A program made the position numbers and the translations under genes. A stretch of DNA of 64,000 nucleotides from Ischnura elegans (taxonomy: Eukaryota; Arthropoda; Insecta; Odonata; Coenagrionidae), in assembly GCF_921293095.1 (NCBI RefSeq), contig NC_060251.1, positions 91,250,566 to 91,314,565 on the forward strand. The letters are read 5' to 3'. Positions 1 to 12,735 of this stretch are shown piece after piece. The notes below the pieces were generated by a model, which ran no database searches, had not been told where the DNA came from, and worked only from the letters and a program-made list of their open reading frames with translations. Position 1 is the stretch's first letter, and each line of letters starts with the position of its first letter.

Positions 1-647
1 TCTCCTTTTTCTGACCATTATATTTAATATCAAATTTGAATATTAACTAATTTTAATTAATGCATGTACTAGAAGATTCGGATTTGGCCAAAAACAGTAG
101 CTATTGAAAAAATAAGATTTTTTCGACCTAAGATGAAGTCAAGTAAGGGAGAAAGGATACAGTAAAGTTGTAAAAAAGCATTTACGTACTTATATTCGAA
201 AGTAATTCGATAAAATACCAGAACCAGTTTCCCAAGAGGTCTTGTTAAGCTTAAGGGATGGATCCAGTGATAGTATATTCTAGTTCTACGGATAAGTTGC
301 CTTTGGGTCAGAGATTTCGAGAAATGCATCCAGCCGTCACCCGAATAATTCCTTTGGGATAAATTCGCTGGGGGAGCGTGGCCGCTCGAGCGCCTAAATT
401 TGAGTACAAAACAGGTTTCCAACAGTTCGATTCGTCCGTCGCAGTTTTCCTTGTGCGACCGGTTGATTTACCCCCTTCGTCGCTGCTCTCCAATGTGCTC
501 TACGAATGAACTGGATGTTACCGGTTGACCCTCGCTCTCGACGCTTTTACTTTTCTCTTGGACCACAAGGATGAAAGATGAGAATATGTCCATGCCTTTC
601 ACAAGGTAACCTTCGTTTCGTCGAATCTAGGATATAAATAGTATATC
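1..647. other. Unassigned sequence with a GC-richer patch
   Basis: No gene or element is recognised. The part from about 300 to 560 is clearly richer in G, C and CpG than its AT-rich surroundings and has short overlapping open frames on the minus strand (about 308-493 and 69-422). Neither matches a protein family I know. It could be an unrecognised repeat or the 5' part of a mobile element. Confidence 0.4.
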
Positions 648-830
648 CAGTGGCCGATCTATTGGGGGGGGGGGCGGCTAAGGGGGTTATAGCTCACCCC
701 CCCCCCTTTGGGTATCCAATTTAAATTAGATGGAATGATATTTTTTTCCGACCCCCACCACTGCTGGAATTTTTAACCCCCACTTAGCCCCCTCCTTGTC
801 CCTATCCTGTATCCATCACTATTTATAATA
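648..830. mobile_element. Possible hAT-type miniature element
   Basis: The left end reads CAGTGGCCGATCTA and the right end, reversed, reads AGTGATGGATACAGG, both resembling hAT terminal inverted repeats. The interior has long G and C runs (about 661-715 and 751-805). The flanking 8-mers agree at only about 5 of 8 positions, so the call is weak. An older, eroded copy or a chance C/G-rich stretch are alternatives. Confidence 0.35.
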
Positions 831-3638
831 ATTCCGGGATAATAATAATAGTTTCTTATCCTCAAGGGTATTTGGCAGGGAAGGAATTCTCTCCAAAATA
901 TACAAAATGACGTTTGGAATTGTACTTAAACATATGCTAATACCCTCTTTGCCGCTTTTCAAAAATGCTTCTCTTCAACATAGATTTTAGCATCTCCTTC
1001 TGCTCAGTACTGGCTCCATCCAAATATGATTCCCAAGTATAATATTTGATGACTATTATATTTTTTAAATCCAATAAATACAAAGCTATTTAAACGGAAA
1101 AAGTAGTGCAATAAGGTAATAAATTGAAACAAGGTTAGATCATGTGATATTTGTGAATTATACTTGAAACACGAATGATGTCTGGAGGCCAAAAGGTTGA
1201 CAATGCGGGTATGTAGACTGTATTATTGAATTGGGTACCCTTGAAAACATATGGTTCGACACCTTGGTAACCCAATTTATCTTTTGCTACACCTTTGACC
1301 TCGAGGGTGACCGTCAAGGTGACCGTACAATGGACACAGTTGGATTTTTTTGCGAAGTAGGTACTTACGACGTTTTTCCCATGCACAAAAGCCTGTGAAA
1401 TGAAGCAAAGAAAATCTGACTTTTTCCATTTTAAATTTACTAACATTAAAACTCCACGAGAAAAAAAATCAAATTTACCATTTGGGCCCATATTATATGG
1501 TCAAAAGGTAAAAATTTTAAAATTTGGCATATATTCAGCAAAATGTACAATCTTTTCTGATCTGCGAACCAAATTTCGTCACAAGAGCACGACTTAATTG
1601 TTGTACCTGTTTCAAAACTATTGAATACTTGTGTTTTTTTAAGACTTTGTCGAGAGGTTGTTGTGAGAAAGACGAGTTACTCAGAGTCGAGATTGCACTG
1701 AGGTCTAATAAAAATATCATTTATTTAAAAAAGTCACAAAACCTCAGCATTTAAGATTTCAGAGGAAAAATGACAAGCGATTCATTCATCGAACAGTCTG
1801 CGCATGCGGAAAGAGAGAACTTCCATCTAGATTACATCTCTATATTTTCTTGCCACGAAGAGCTACAAGACAAATGAACTGTAAAAGAAATGCTGTGACA
1901 CCTTGAGTCGATTACCATTCCCTAACATGAGCAGAGAGCTTCACATTGATTGTTTCAACAATAATTTCCAAAGTTCCTAAATTTAAAAATTAAAATTTTT
2001 ATTTTTCCAAAGTTTCCAATTGAGTTTTCGCTAAGGTAATAAAATACCACGACAGAAAATAAAATTTTTTAACCGTTGTCGCTAGTGAGAATTTTTAGCA
2101 TCAAGCAAACATAACCAATCGCAGGTACTTTTATACCCCCGAATTATTATTATGGTTTTCTAAAAATATGAATGCGCATTAAAAGTCACCAATTATATTC
2201 AATACTCTATTAAATAAAAGAGGTGGTGATTTAAGGATATAACGGCGGAGTTGGATCACTTCACCATTATTAGTGTAAAGGAACACTTAAACTATGGATT
2301 ATTTGTTATGCATAAACCCCTTTACACACCGTCATACAGCCCCGGACCGATCCAACAAGGTGCGATTTAACCTGCTGTTTAGGCTGTTAAGTATTATTAT
2401 ATGCGATGTATTTTATCATAAGAATCCCATAAGATCATGTTTTTTTATAACTTATTTAGCTACTAATGCTTTTATTTTGCTTTACTGTGCCATTTTTTTA
2501 TAAAGCTATGCTAAATAATCCGCCACTGATATGTCGGCACAAATGTGAAAAGCGAAAGGCCGCATAGAGCATGTAAAAGCAGACAGCTTCTATAAGCGCC
2601 AAGGATCTATGCCGTCTAGTGCACGGGGAAATGAAATAAACGCGCTGTGCCTATTAGATCTATTGCGTCCAACAGAAGGTTGATTTGTGGCTACGGTCTG
2701 TAAGTGCTGCAAGGATGCTAAAGAGCAGATTGGATTACATTATTGGAGCGGGTGGAGGCAGATATAGTGTCCAAATAGTGTAGGTACCAAACACTACGCG
2801 CTAAACCAAATGAAAATGATGATGCACGAAAGGAAATATTTACCTTAAAACGTACTTGTATCTTCTCGTCGCAAACTAAATTTTTTATTGTTTTCCGAAG
2901 ATTTCACTGCGACATTACTCACGAAAAAAAAAACATTTTTAATTCTCCAAAAACCTTATCCCTTATAAAATCACATCCTTTGGAATACTGTTCCATAATT
3001 GCGCTCCGACAACAGAGAAAGATATTTCATAGTGATAGTTCTGTGTTGGGGGGTGGGGTGTGATGGGAAAATAAGGAGCCATTCTGGTAAAAATTTTGGA
3101 CTTATCATATCTGTGAGAAACAAATTGCTCCGGGTAGCATAGGCCGTTCATTTTTTATAAGAGGGTAGAGGTATATACCAAGCAAGAATTTTCTCTTGTT
3201 TGTGTGATATGGCATGATAGGCAGTGTCTTGAAGCCGCGATAGTTGGAATACTGTGGATACTGAAGGGCCAATGTACGCTGGAGCTGATGGAAAGAAGTA
3301 AGTTATATAAGCGGGATATCGGGAGGACGGAACCAGCTTCATGGATGGTATGAGGAAAGGTAAGATGAAGGCCGAGATGAGGAACGGAAACTTACAGGGC
3401 AGCCGCATCCAGCGGCTACGAGACCTTCAAAGCGGCCTTTCAACTTCAGAAAAAATTATTTACCTTTGGCATAACCGATGAGGGGAAAAAATTTAAACAC
3501 ATTAAAATGCATTGAAAAATGTTTCTGATAACAATGTTTCACCATCTAAAAAAACTTTAAATGGTAGAAAATGGGTAATTATTACTTTTGGGATGTTAAA
3601 ATTTTGAAACTTGTAAAAAATCAGCACGTGAGCATTTT
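831..3638. other. No recognisable gene or element
   Basis: AT-rich sequence with only short open frames. An open frame of 118 codons on the minus strand (1135-1491) has no recognised motif. The only local structure noted is the short direct repeat listed at 1306-1326. Confidence 0.5.
1306..1326 (+). repeat. Short direct repeat GGTGACCGT
   Basis: GGTGACCGT occurs twice, at 1306-1314 and 1318-1326, separated by three bases. The motif resembles a nuclear-receptor half-site arrangement, but no neighbouring gene is seen, so a regulatory role is not supported. Confidence 0.4.
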
Positions 3639-3804
3639 GAATGAAAATTAAACTATGTTTTTCCACATAAAATATTTATTAGATCACTGCCATGGTTTCA
3701 ATGCACTGCGTCATCCTCAGGCCTGAAGATGACGCAGAGCGTTGAAACCATGGTATTGATCTAATAAATATTTTATATGGAAAAATATAGTTTAATTTTC
3801 ATTT
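3639..3804. repeat. Fold-back element with hammerhead-like centre
   Basis: The two arms, about 80 bases each, are nearly perfect reverse complements meeting at AGGCCT (3719-3724). The outer ends read AATGAAAATTAAACTAT and its complement. Just right of the centre lies CTGAAGA (3723-3729), then a short hairpin, then GAAAC (3744-3748) and CCATGGTA. This is the order of the hammerhead core: stem II, GAAA, then a tiny stem III ending in UA. The mirror arm carries a similar sequence on the other strand. PLE-derived sequence is the likely source, since hammerhead motifs are known in PLE terminal regions. Confidence 0.7.
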
Positions 3805-4489
3805 AATATGAATAAATTCCATAAAGTAACGCCTCAAACCATCAACAGCAAGTGGGCATTTTGTTTTTATTTTTCATATTTTCGGAACATTCGCCGTTAA
3901 AATCGTCGACGAGAAATTTTCCCGAAAGCTTCTTGTAAAGTTAAAATTAATAAAAAAGATAAAATTACTCCCAGCAAAGGGATAGGAGCTTCAAATATAG
4001 CAGCAGATATTTTGTGTCATATATTGTAAGCGATAAGCAAGTCTCAATTTTAAGGCAGTTAATTTATGGCGCGAATACATTGAATGGAATCTTTTAAGAT
4101 TCAACACAGTTTACAATATAACCAGTAGGTGGTGGTATGAGGAAGTGAGCTTTTCACGTTCACCGGCAGAGCCACACGAGTTTCAATTACCGGTCACGAG
4201 AGGGCAGCACAAAGCATGCGGGGCCGAGGGAGGCGCGGAGTTTTTGAAAACGAAGTAAGTTTCGTTGGTTCACACAAGTATAGGTGGCGACAATGGCAGA
4301 GAGCTGGCTTTCGCTCACAGACTTCATTCTGTAGTTCCTCGAAATAAAATAAATAGGTATTCATGTTATGCTTAGTCTATTGCAATATTTATTTTCATAT
4401 ATTTTCAATTACGAAGTTAATTATGGTGGCTTGTACTATCGCGTCCATTAGCATGAAGTGGAAGCGTCTTAGGCACGAATATCACAAAA
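3805..4489. other. No recognisable gene or element
   Basis: AT-rich DNA with a GC-richer patch around 4185-4340. No coding or repeat structure could be assigned. Confidence 0.5.
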
Positions 4490-4690
4490 GATGATCCTTA
4501 AGGTGGCCTCTTAATGTTTTCAACCACCGCGTATTTAAATAGGTTCACATAAATCGCCACTCGCGTCGCTAACGGACAAAGGGATCCGAACTTCACGTAA
4601 ATAAGGTAATTAATAATAATAATTCGCGTAATGAGGGCAATAAGGTAAAATTAGGGGTATCAACCGAATTATTACACAGGATGATTTTGT
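4490..4690 (+). repeat. Dispersed repeat F, copy 1 (left part)
   Basis: The text around CAACCACCGCG, the following GATCCGAACTTCACG and the later CAACCGAATT recur in the same order near 37480-37620, and partly near 38670-38760. The family is unidentified. This copy is interrupted on its right by hAT and LINE sequence and appears to resume at about 5553. Confidence 0.6.
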
Positions 4691-4729
4691 CAGGGATAGA
4701 AAGTGAAACGAAACGAAAATGTTCTATAC
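4691..4729 (+). mobile_element. Truncated left end of a CAGGGATGG-type hAT element
   Basis: CAGGGATAGAAAGTGAAACG matches the left terminus of the complete hAT copies at 4888 and 38982, but the homology stops after about 39 bases where LINE sequence begins. It is a broken first copy, about 200 bases left of the complete one. Confidence 0.65.
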
Positions 4730-4866
4730 TTGCTCCACTCATATCTTCTGTCTCCTCCGTAACTCATCTAGAAGCTACCCATCCTCGTCCACAATGTCCA
4801 GCACTTCGTCATTCCTCCTCCTGTCCGTCCATTTTAATTTCTCCATATCTCATTCTATCCTTATTG
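4730..4866 (-). mobile_element. LINE-A 3' fragment, degenerate
   Basis: On the minus strand this matches the C-terminal coding part of the LINE family best preserved at 27726-28215. Shared landmarks on the plus strand are TCTTCTGTCTCCTCCGTA, then AAGCTACCCATCCTCGTCCA, then TGTCCAGCACTTCGTC. The reading frame is broken. Confidence 0.65.
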
Positions 4867-4887
4867 CACTAATTTTTGCGTTTTCAT

Positions 4888-5544
4888 CAGGGATGGCAAG
4901 TGAAACGAAACTAAAATGTTTCGTCTCGACCTGTAGGAAACGAAAATACGAGGCCTAGGTTTTGTTTCGTTTCCGAACGAAATTAAAATCACCAAGGAGT
5001 TTAGTTTCGACGCGGGACGGAACTTATTCCCAGGAACGAAACTTAATTAATCGAAACTCCGCTGCTCATAGTTAAGTTTCGATCCCAGAAGTTGAGTGGA
5101 GGGGAATAAGAGGGAATAGTTTCGACCCATTACGTTTGACATAGGCGTGGAGAGGTTAAAACATTGAGCTTACGAATTGAATAACCAGTATTTTTTCACG
5201 GTTCTCCTGTTAATGCGAAAAATATGAGAGCCCCATGCATCTAAAGACGGTGGGCCGAGCCTCTACTTCATTTAACCATACTCGGTGAGTGGGTCGAAAT
5301 TAAACTGTTCGAATGTGAAACACGTGTTTCTTACGGTGCGAAAAAATATCTACGTTTCGTTTCGTCCCAGAGTTATAGTTTAGTTTCGACCCGAAGTAGT
5401 TTTGACTCCGATTTCGTTTCGACCCTAGAGTTTAGCTCCCCGGGTTTAAATCCATTTCGTTTCGTTTCTACATTTCGCTTCTAGGAACGAAATTATTGAA
5501 ATTCTACTGGATTTGACTTTCGTTTAGTTATATTGCCATCCCTG
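4888..5544. mobile_element. Non-autonomous hAT element, family CAGGGATGG, copy 1
   Basis: The terminal inverted repeat is CAGGGATGGCAA at the left and TTGCCATCCCTG at the right. The flanking 8-mers GTTTTCAT and GATTTAAT agree at 6 of 8 positions, as for a hAT target-site duplication. The 657-bp interior is full of ACGAAAC/GTTTCG words and has no transposase frame, so it would have moved only with a transposase supplied elsewhere. A second copy of nearly the same length lies at 38982-39635. Confidence 0.85.
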
Positions 5545-5552
5545 GATTTAAT

Positions 5553-5660
5553 CGACCTTATTAAAAAATTTTCGGACATTTTTGATGGCCGATTAAAATG
5601 CAACCGAAGAGGCAACGGATGGATATCAACCTTCTATGGGATGGAATTGGGCCTCCTCTA
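5553..5660 (+). repeat. Dispersed repeat F, copy 1 (right part)
   Basis: The sequence CCGATTAAAATGC, followed by GAAGAGGCAACGG, matches 37740-37770 and a diverged version at 38908-38940. It looks like the continuation of the repeat that starts at 4490, split by the inserted hAT and LINE sequence. Confidence 0.55.
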
Positions 5661-8058
5661 TGCAGTCCCCTTGGTCTAAGGAATTACTAGATTGGATAGA
5701 GAATGGAATAAGAATAACAGTTTGGTGAATTAGGGACGTCGTTACGAGGTAGAGGTAGTTTCAACTTCACAACTCCTCGCAAAATTTCAGCGCACTACCA
5801 CATCAAGTGCGATATTTCACTGGTTAATTATCCATATAGAAGTGCGCTCATACGTAAAATCTGATGCAAGCGAAATTAAAACTAAGTCAAGTGGTAGAAT
5901 TAAATTTTTCAAGTCGAAATACAAAAATGTTAAGGGAAACAGTTTGTCAGAACAAAACTGTGTGGTTTATTTCCGCTAAGCTGACGTTAAGAAAACAGTG
6001 ATCCACTTTTCAGTGTATTTTCCGATATCGAAATATAACGGAAAACTAAGAGATTATCTGTATCAGCTACTTCTAGCGAAGGTGATCAACTTTCTCTCGA
6101 ACTTCAATTGTTTATTTCCTGGAAAGTAACCAAATTCATTCACCACAAATCAATAAAACTATTGTAAGTACATCATTAAACTTATCTTATCGCGTATCAT
6201 TGTTTTTTTAGTCTCTACCACAACGCTGGCATAGATTTAACCTCGCTGCGGCATAAATCAAATAGAGTGTATTATTGCAACAGAAATTTGAAGCAAAGAT
6301 GAATATTTTTAGGGGCAAAAATATAAAGTTAACTAGCTGAATTAATGAAAACGTATATACCATGAATGGTTCTAAATATTGTAGATTTTTACAATAATAG
6401 TTATTTTTATTTGGTTATAAAACAACTACAATGTGGGTAATGTGGATCTATCAGTAGAGTCAATATTCTTATTTCTTAAAAATATGAAATTTTCCTTATA
6501 GAGATCAATTTTCTAAATTTTTTGCTGACCAGCAGGTTTTTAACTATGCTGTCACTAATGAAAAGACATTTAATTACACTGCAACACTCAGCGTAATTTT
6601 TCTAATAAATAATGATACGGTTACCCTTAATCAGAATTTCTCCAAAGTATTCCTAATAACCTAATTCAAGCTGGGCTTTCAAATGTTGTGCGTGCTATGA
6701 TTGAAAGAAAAATGTTAAAAATAAATATTTTGGAGGCTACTTCTATTTAACTTATCGGTAATTCTGTTAGTTGTATGCATTTATTATAGTGCAATATTGA
6801 CGGAAAACGAAAGGGTACTTTCACTTCTGACCTTCACCGCTCCATAGGTATTTACTCCACCAAGATGAAACCTCAATATAAACGCTGGGAGGTAATTTTT
6901 ATGGGTACCGTTTAGTTTACAGTATTAAGTGGAGTGTGAACCTAGTTCCCACACAGAATCTCGCGCTTGAAAATTGAGAATATAGTAGGCAGTTGTGGTG
7001 CAGCTATAATCTTGAAGCTCTGAAGGGGAATACCAAAGATGAGAAACTTTTCTTACATCGTGAAACTCCCAGCAAGAACCATCACAAGAGACACTGGAAG
7101 CTGTGATAAGCATTTCCTCAAAGGTAAATTATGATTACTTCAAAGCAAAGGAGAACCGGCATACAGTTTTTACTACTGCATTGAATCCGAAGCTCAATTT
7201 GCATCATTCAAAATTGCAGAAAGTAACAATTGCCAGATATCTGAAAGATACCTATTTGTTCACTTTTATTGTTGAATAGCTTGTTCCTGATGTCGTCATT
7301 ACGGTAGACTTTCCAAGAGCGACAGGAGCAAGGAGGCTAAATTTTAGCAAGCAAACAAAACCAATAACTTAAGCTTTCATGGGAAAGCGTTTTGGTATGA
7401 CACATTGGTAGCCCATAAGTTATGCTCCAACCGAAAAAATTGTTACAAGAAATGATACTTTGTGTTTCTTCATAATCTTATTAAAAGAACCTGAATTTCA
7501 AATCAAGAATCGCACTAGGCTATTCTACAATTAATACTTAGTATTTACCGTGTAGATATATTGACATATAAATACTCATTATTCTTAGTGAGCTATCTAG
7601 CTAGCAAAAGGAGTAAACTATAATTCATATAGCAAACATATTATAGCATAAAATACAAGCCAAGCACTGGACGAAACAATGGATATCCTTGTCACTCAGA
7701 GCGAAAAGCATGACATTGATTTGTTTATTTGCTATTACAAGATTTTACCTCAACTTCCGCAGCACGCAATCTGTAGTACTGGTGCAACAATTCCTAGTAC
7801 TACGCTGTGATACATGGTTTCCGAGTCACATGTATTTGGCCAAATTGGCCATCCATTGTCATCAGTGCTGTCTCTAGGAATGATTTACCTTTTTAGTTGC
7901 ATGGGGTGATTCCACACCAGACAGTCAGGACTCATTTTGTTACCAAAACTGACATTGAAGGGTGCCCAGACTTAGCACTTATGAAAAATAGGTATAGAAC
8001 GAATTAATTGTGATTTCGTAATTACCACCATTTACTCGACCCGTAGATTATTCAGCGA
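5661..8058. other. No recognisable gene or element
   Basis: AT-rich sequence with many stops in all frames. No RNA gene, long inverted repeat or recognisable transposon fragment was seen here. Confidence 0.5.
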
Positions 8059-8760
8059 TATAAAGTACCGAAATTAGTCATCATCACTAATCAACAACCG
8101 CAAGATTGATTTGACGCAGCTGTCCACTCAATTGTCCTACCAGCTAATCTTTTCACATCTACGTATTTCTTCTCTTTCTCATCCTCCATTATCCTGTTCC
8201 ACATATTTCATTCTAGCCATACGTTTTCCTTTCTTCCATCCCTCAACAATTGTCTTCATCAGGCCATCATTCCTAAAAATACGAACGATCAAGGTGTTCC
8301 ACCCTTTTATAAAAGTGTTCATACGGCTTCTCTTCTCTCCTCCTCTCCTTAGGACTTCCTCATCACTAACTCGGTAGATCCAATGGCTCCTCATCATTCT
8401 TCAGTAGCAACACATTTCGAAAGCCTCTACCCTTGATATCTTCGTTGATTTCATTTTCCATTCCTCACGTATGAAGAGAAACATACTCCTATCGTAAGGT
8501 CTGATAAATTGTTTCCTTGCGCCTGTGTTTAACTTTCCAGCTTAAGAACATCTTTCTTTTTGTGGAACACTCTTTTCATCTGGGCTATTCGACTGATAAT
8601 TTATTTCTTGCTTCTTCTATAGCTAGTTATTATGCTTCCCAAACAAAAGAATTCATTCACCTCTTCCAATTTTTGTCTCCCTTTTTTAACGTTAGCCTTT
8701 ACTTATTCACCTTTTCTGCGTGTTAATGTCTAGTTTTTCGCTGATATTTACTAGTGTAAG
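8059..8760 (-). mobile_element. LINE reverse-transcriptase C-terminal fragment
   Basis: Read on the minus strand from about 8700 downward, fragments follow the order seen in the distal part of LINE reverse transcriptases. First comes a stretch like CLGSIITSYRR and RIAQMKRVFHKKK. Further down (8397-8179) comes a block containing SDEEVLRRGG, then the EGW-KGKR region. Several frame breaks separate these blocks. It is a dead 3' fragment, more diverged from the other LINE copies in this window and probably a different family. Confidence 0.75.
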
Positions 8761-9769
8761 TGTACTTACTAAGCCCTGAGTAAATATTACTATAATACCT
8801 TATTTAACATTATAAAATCAAATTTCTTATTTTCTCGTTTTAAGGCAATACTAAATGATTTCACTATGACATGCCATTTATTTATTCTTTCATATTCGAC
8901 TTTATTCACACAAAATATAGGGCTTCGTATTTATTGGATATTCGGTTTCAATATTTGCATAACGGCTTGTAACGATGTTTATATTATGTTTCCTCTGCGC
9001 TTTAGCACTTCCTCATTGCTCATGTATTGGAATAACGATACACGTCATCATTTATTCAAAAATCATCCAATGACTGCTAAATTCAATACTCTTGATCAAT
9101 GGAATGCGGCAAGGCATTTGAAAAAAAATAAGGCAAACACAGCAGCATATGTTCGTAAGTGAAATATGGAAATATCACGTCGGTTCGTCTACACGAGAAA
9201 TCGTCGTTAAAAAGTTGTTTCTACTTGTCTCAACCTAATTTTAATGCTCAACCGCAACTTTTCCGCATTTTACGAAACTTATACTATCCTTTACAGCTGG
9301 CTTTTAACGGAATATTTATCCAAGCTAGAGACATACAATTTTTTCAAAATCCCTTTCTAAGAGTAGCCACACTTAAAATTGTTGTAAGAGGTGACCTAAT
9401 TAATCAATGGAAAGTGAAACAAATGCTGTCGTGAAAGGAACTGATCCCATTAATTCAACATATCTTTCAAATAATACGAGATACACAAATAAATAGCTTT
9501 TAATGGGGAATTAATTAAAATTTCGCAGTGTTGAATACATCCCATTGCTTCCGTGAACGCTGTAACTTTCATCAATGTAAATTAGCATAATATATTGTGT
9601 GAATTCATACCGTTCCTGGTCTGAGCAATATGGCAACGAGATTTTCTCACATTCCGAAAGGAAATCATACCAAAAAAACAAATTTAAACCCTGAGAAATG
9701 AAAATGGAGAGGAATAAAAAATAAGTTCAGCTCTTTCTTTTAAGCTGCAAGCATGATGATACTTCAGGG
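8761..9769. other. No recognisable gene or element
   Basis: AT-rich DNA with two adjacent open frames of 98 and 91 codons on the plus strand (8866-9162 and 9159-9434). Neither has a recognisable domain or a codon pattern that stands out. They are treated as chance frames. Confidence 0.45.
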
Positions 9770-9975
9770 TTGCCCAGAACAACGTAAACTGATGTGAATT
9801 GGGCAAGAACTTATTGTTAGCAGGGAAGGGGTGCTGAAAGCCCTGTTTGAGGAAAGTACTTGCGGTAAGAGTTGCTAGGAGGGGAAGAAGAATGGTTCAA
9901 TGAATAGATTTTAGGCTATAATATGAACTGAAGAGGGAATTTCAACTTGGGAAATGCTTGAGTGATTTGTGAACA
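9770..9975 (+). mobile_element. LINE-A 3' fragment, very degenerate
   Basis: On the plus strand, pieces such as REGVLKALFEEST, then GKR-like and GRRR-like codons, follow the order of the LINE-A C-terminus (GEGMLKTVLEGRMLGKRGRG type). Frameshifts and stops break the reading. Assignment rests on this order, so the ends are approximate. Confidence 0.5.
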
Positions 9976-10197
9976 GCTCCAAGAATACAAATACTAACCG
10001 ATAGAATAAATACTGACCGGTGTCAATCATAAAGAACTAACATTAGGAATTTTTCGTACCTTAATAAAACAATAATTGACTAGAAAGATCTACCAGCAAA
10101 GCTTCTCGAACCCTTGCAAAAAAAAATGAATGCATTTAAGAATGGGTTGAAGACGGATACTTTTATCATTTAATTGTAGGGTGTAGTTATGTATATT

Positions 10198-12209
10198 GGC
10201 TGCTATTCTGGATGGAATAGCATTATGCTATTCTCCGAAATTGCAACCGATGTTGCTATAATATAGCGTATTGCAACGCCTATGCTATTTGGTATTCAGA
10301 ACGGTTGCAATTCGTGTTTTTACTACACCGGAAGACGTAATTCTCAGAATAGCATAGGCCCGTAGCAATTCACTATTCTGAACGGCGAATTGCAGCCGGT
10401 AGGCTTGCTATAATATTACGCGGTCTTCGAGGCCGAGCTATTCGGTATTGCAACCCTGAAAACGTGCGCATTGCGATGTCGAATTGTTTTTCTGAGGTTA
10501 AAGTAACATAATCAAGTATTGAAAAATGGAATAATAGCCAAAAATAAAATGATATCTGCTTTATTTTAATTAAATAATAGTAGCATAAGTGATGAATATT
10601 AAACTAGTTAAGTGAATTGGTTAGAAATTAACATTCGAGCTTAATATATGAAGCACAAGCTTGCTTCATCGACAGTACGAAAACAATAACAATTAATGCA
10701 AAGAATTACTACGATTAGCCCAAATGTTCCGTGTTTTATTCATATTTACAACTCATAATTTTATTTCATCACTTGACTTGCTACTAAAAATATCCTCAAT
10801 GTAGGCTATGAGGTCGATTCTTGAAAAATTTCAAGCTTGTGTTAACACACTAACTCGCCAAATATGATAATAGTTATAGCTTTCAATGAAAACCATATAT
10901 TACCATAATAATACCATATACTTTGATCAGCCGTTCATTTCCTCAATTGGACAGTATATTCAAATACATACAACGAGTCGAAATTATTTTCCCCGCTATT
11001 CGCTACCTTCTACAATTAAAACTTAAAATTTACTAAATTATAACAGGGGCAGTCGACTTGAATTACTTGCTTGAAAACAAAGGATTTCTCCGAACACCAA
11101 TAAAGTTTCCGAACAAATATGATTCACCACAAACGTTTAATGGAATATTCATGTACATCATAAACGCAATATATATCATGTGGAATTCAATACAAATTGT
11201 TTCCTCTATAGCCAAGCAAGTTATTCACACAATTAATTTTCAGTATATCGGCTCAGTTCAGGGTCTATAAAAAATTTCAGTGAGCACATTAAAATCAGCT
11301 GATACGAAAACAATGATAACTGACACAACAGCACTTTCCACACGATTCACTATTGCTAGATTCACTTTTTCACAGCTGTTCCATCCATCCTCAAATTCAC
11401 CATCACCTCCCTCTGCTTTTTCCAAATCTGCAGCTGAAATATCGATACTATTCCATCGTAATACATGAAAGCACAGCTGTGACGTTGCCACCTACTTCAG
11501 TTCCTAAACAGAGATTGAATACTGAAATTAGTGAGTCATATAATATAAAGTTAGTATTAAAAACGAAAGCTTCTAGTCCATACAGTAAAGCTATATCGTC
11601 ACGATCAAAGCAATAAAAGTTGGTACATATTTATTTTGACATGCAACGGACAGACAGACTTCGAAGCCTAAGACAATTACGAAGAAAATCAAACATATTT
11701 AGCTTTCAATGATTATTTCGCATAACATATATCTCACGATAAAGGACCGATCGGATATAGGTAAATGATTCAATATTTATGCCCGATAAATCATCATTAT
11801 AACAGTAAAATTATGACCTAACCCACCTGTCTGAAGCCATTGTGATATTATCAAAACAACAACAATCAGCTGATTTCATAAACGAGATTTTCAAAGCGTA
11901 TTATATAAATCCACGGTTTAATATAATTTTTAAATGCAAATGAAGCAATTATTTGTAATTGCAAGTCAATATTCCATAAAATACAGAAAAATATATAAAA
12001 TATCTTCTCCCTCATTGGTTGCGCAAACTGTTCAGAAAGTTTTTCATACGGGAAGGGGCGGAGCTTCCAAATAGCTCGCGCAAGAAATAGCATGATGCTA
12101 TTCCGAACAAAATTATTACTACACGTCATTCAGAATACAGGGTCGTTGCAATAATGACCCGCAGAATAGCATATGCTATTTTTTGCAACGCTTATCCAGA
12201 ATAGCAGCC
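10198..12209. mobile_element. PIF/Harbinger-like non-autonomous DNA transposon
   Basis: The left end GGCTGCTATTCTGGAT is mirrored at the right as ATCCAGAATAGCAGCC. The flanks are ATT on both sides (10195-10197 and 12210-12212), a 3-bp duplication that fits PIF/Harbinger-type insertion. Both ends carry repeated AATAGCAT/ATGCTATT palindromes and TTGCAAC words in the subterminal 150-300 bases. The 2-kb interior has only short open frames (largest 87 codons, at 11353-11616 and 11866-12129) and no recognisable nuclease, so it is probably mobilised in trans. The superfamily is inferred from the termini and 3-bp duplication alone. Confidence 0.7.
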
Positions 12210-12299
12210 ATTGTCCGTGCCATGTTAATCTATGTAAATATTGGGCCAATTGCCGACTCGTAATATTATTGATATATTAACAATTGACTAAGCAATTCA

Positions 12300-12735
12300 A
12301 AGCAATAGACCGGACATAGACATAACAGACAAAATACAACGACACACTATCCTCATAGATGAAACAATCCCATTAAACCACAATGTACCAAAAGCACACT
12401 ACTACAAAATTAATAAATATGCAGAATTTGCAGCAGATATTAAAGCCATATGAAAAATGCAGTCAGTGAGTGTATGCCAAAAAAGTATTAACGACAACTG
12501 AAATTACATTATGTGAAGTGCTGCATTAACTCAAAAAAAAAACTAAAACTGGAAAGCATACTGCCGAAAATACAAGTCAGTCATCCTGAACACCTGTTAT
12601 AATATCCTCAGGTTCCTTTCCATAGTATAACAGGACAAAACACAGTTGAACTTGACTTGATCCTTTCACTTTAGACGAAGAAAGACACCAAGAGAGCAAG
12701 AGGGAAAATAAATAATATGATAATAATGTTGATTC
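12300..12735 (+). mobile_element. LINE reverse-transcriptase C-terminal relic
   Basis: The plus-strand reading gives TDKIQRHTILIDETIPLNHN followed by KINKYAEFAADIKAI. After stops and frame changes come KMQSVSV and KYKSVILNTC. This order matches the conserved segment after the catalytic domain in a widespread class of LINE polyproteins. Several stops show it is dead. It ends in an AATAATATGATAATAAT-type AT tail, consistent with a LINE 3' end. Confidence 0.7.
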
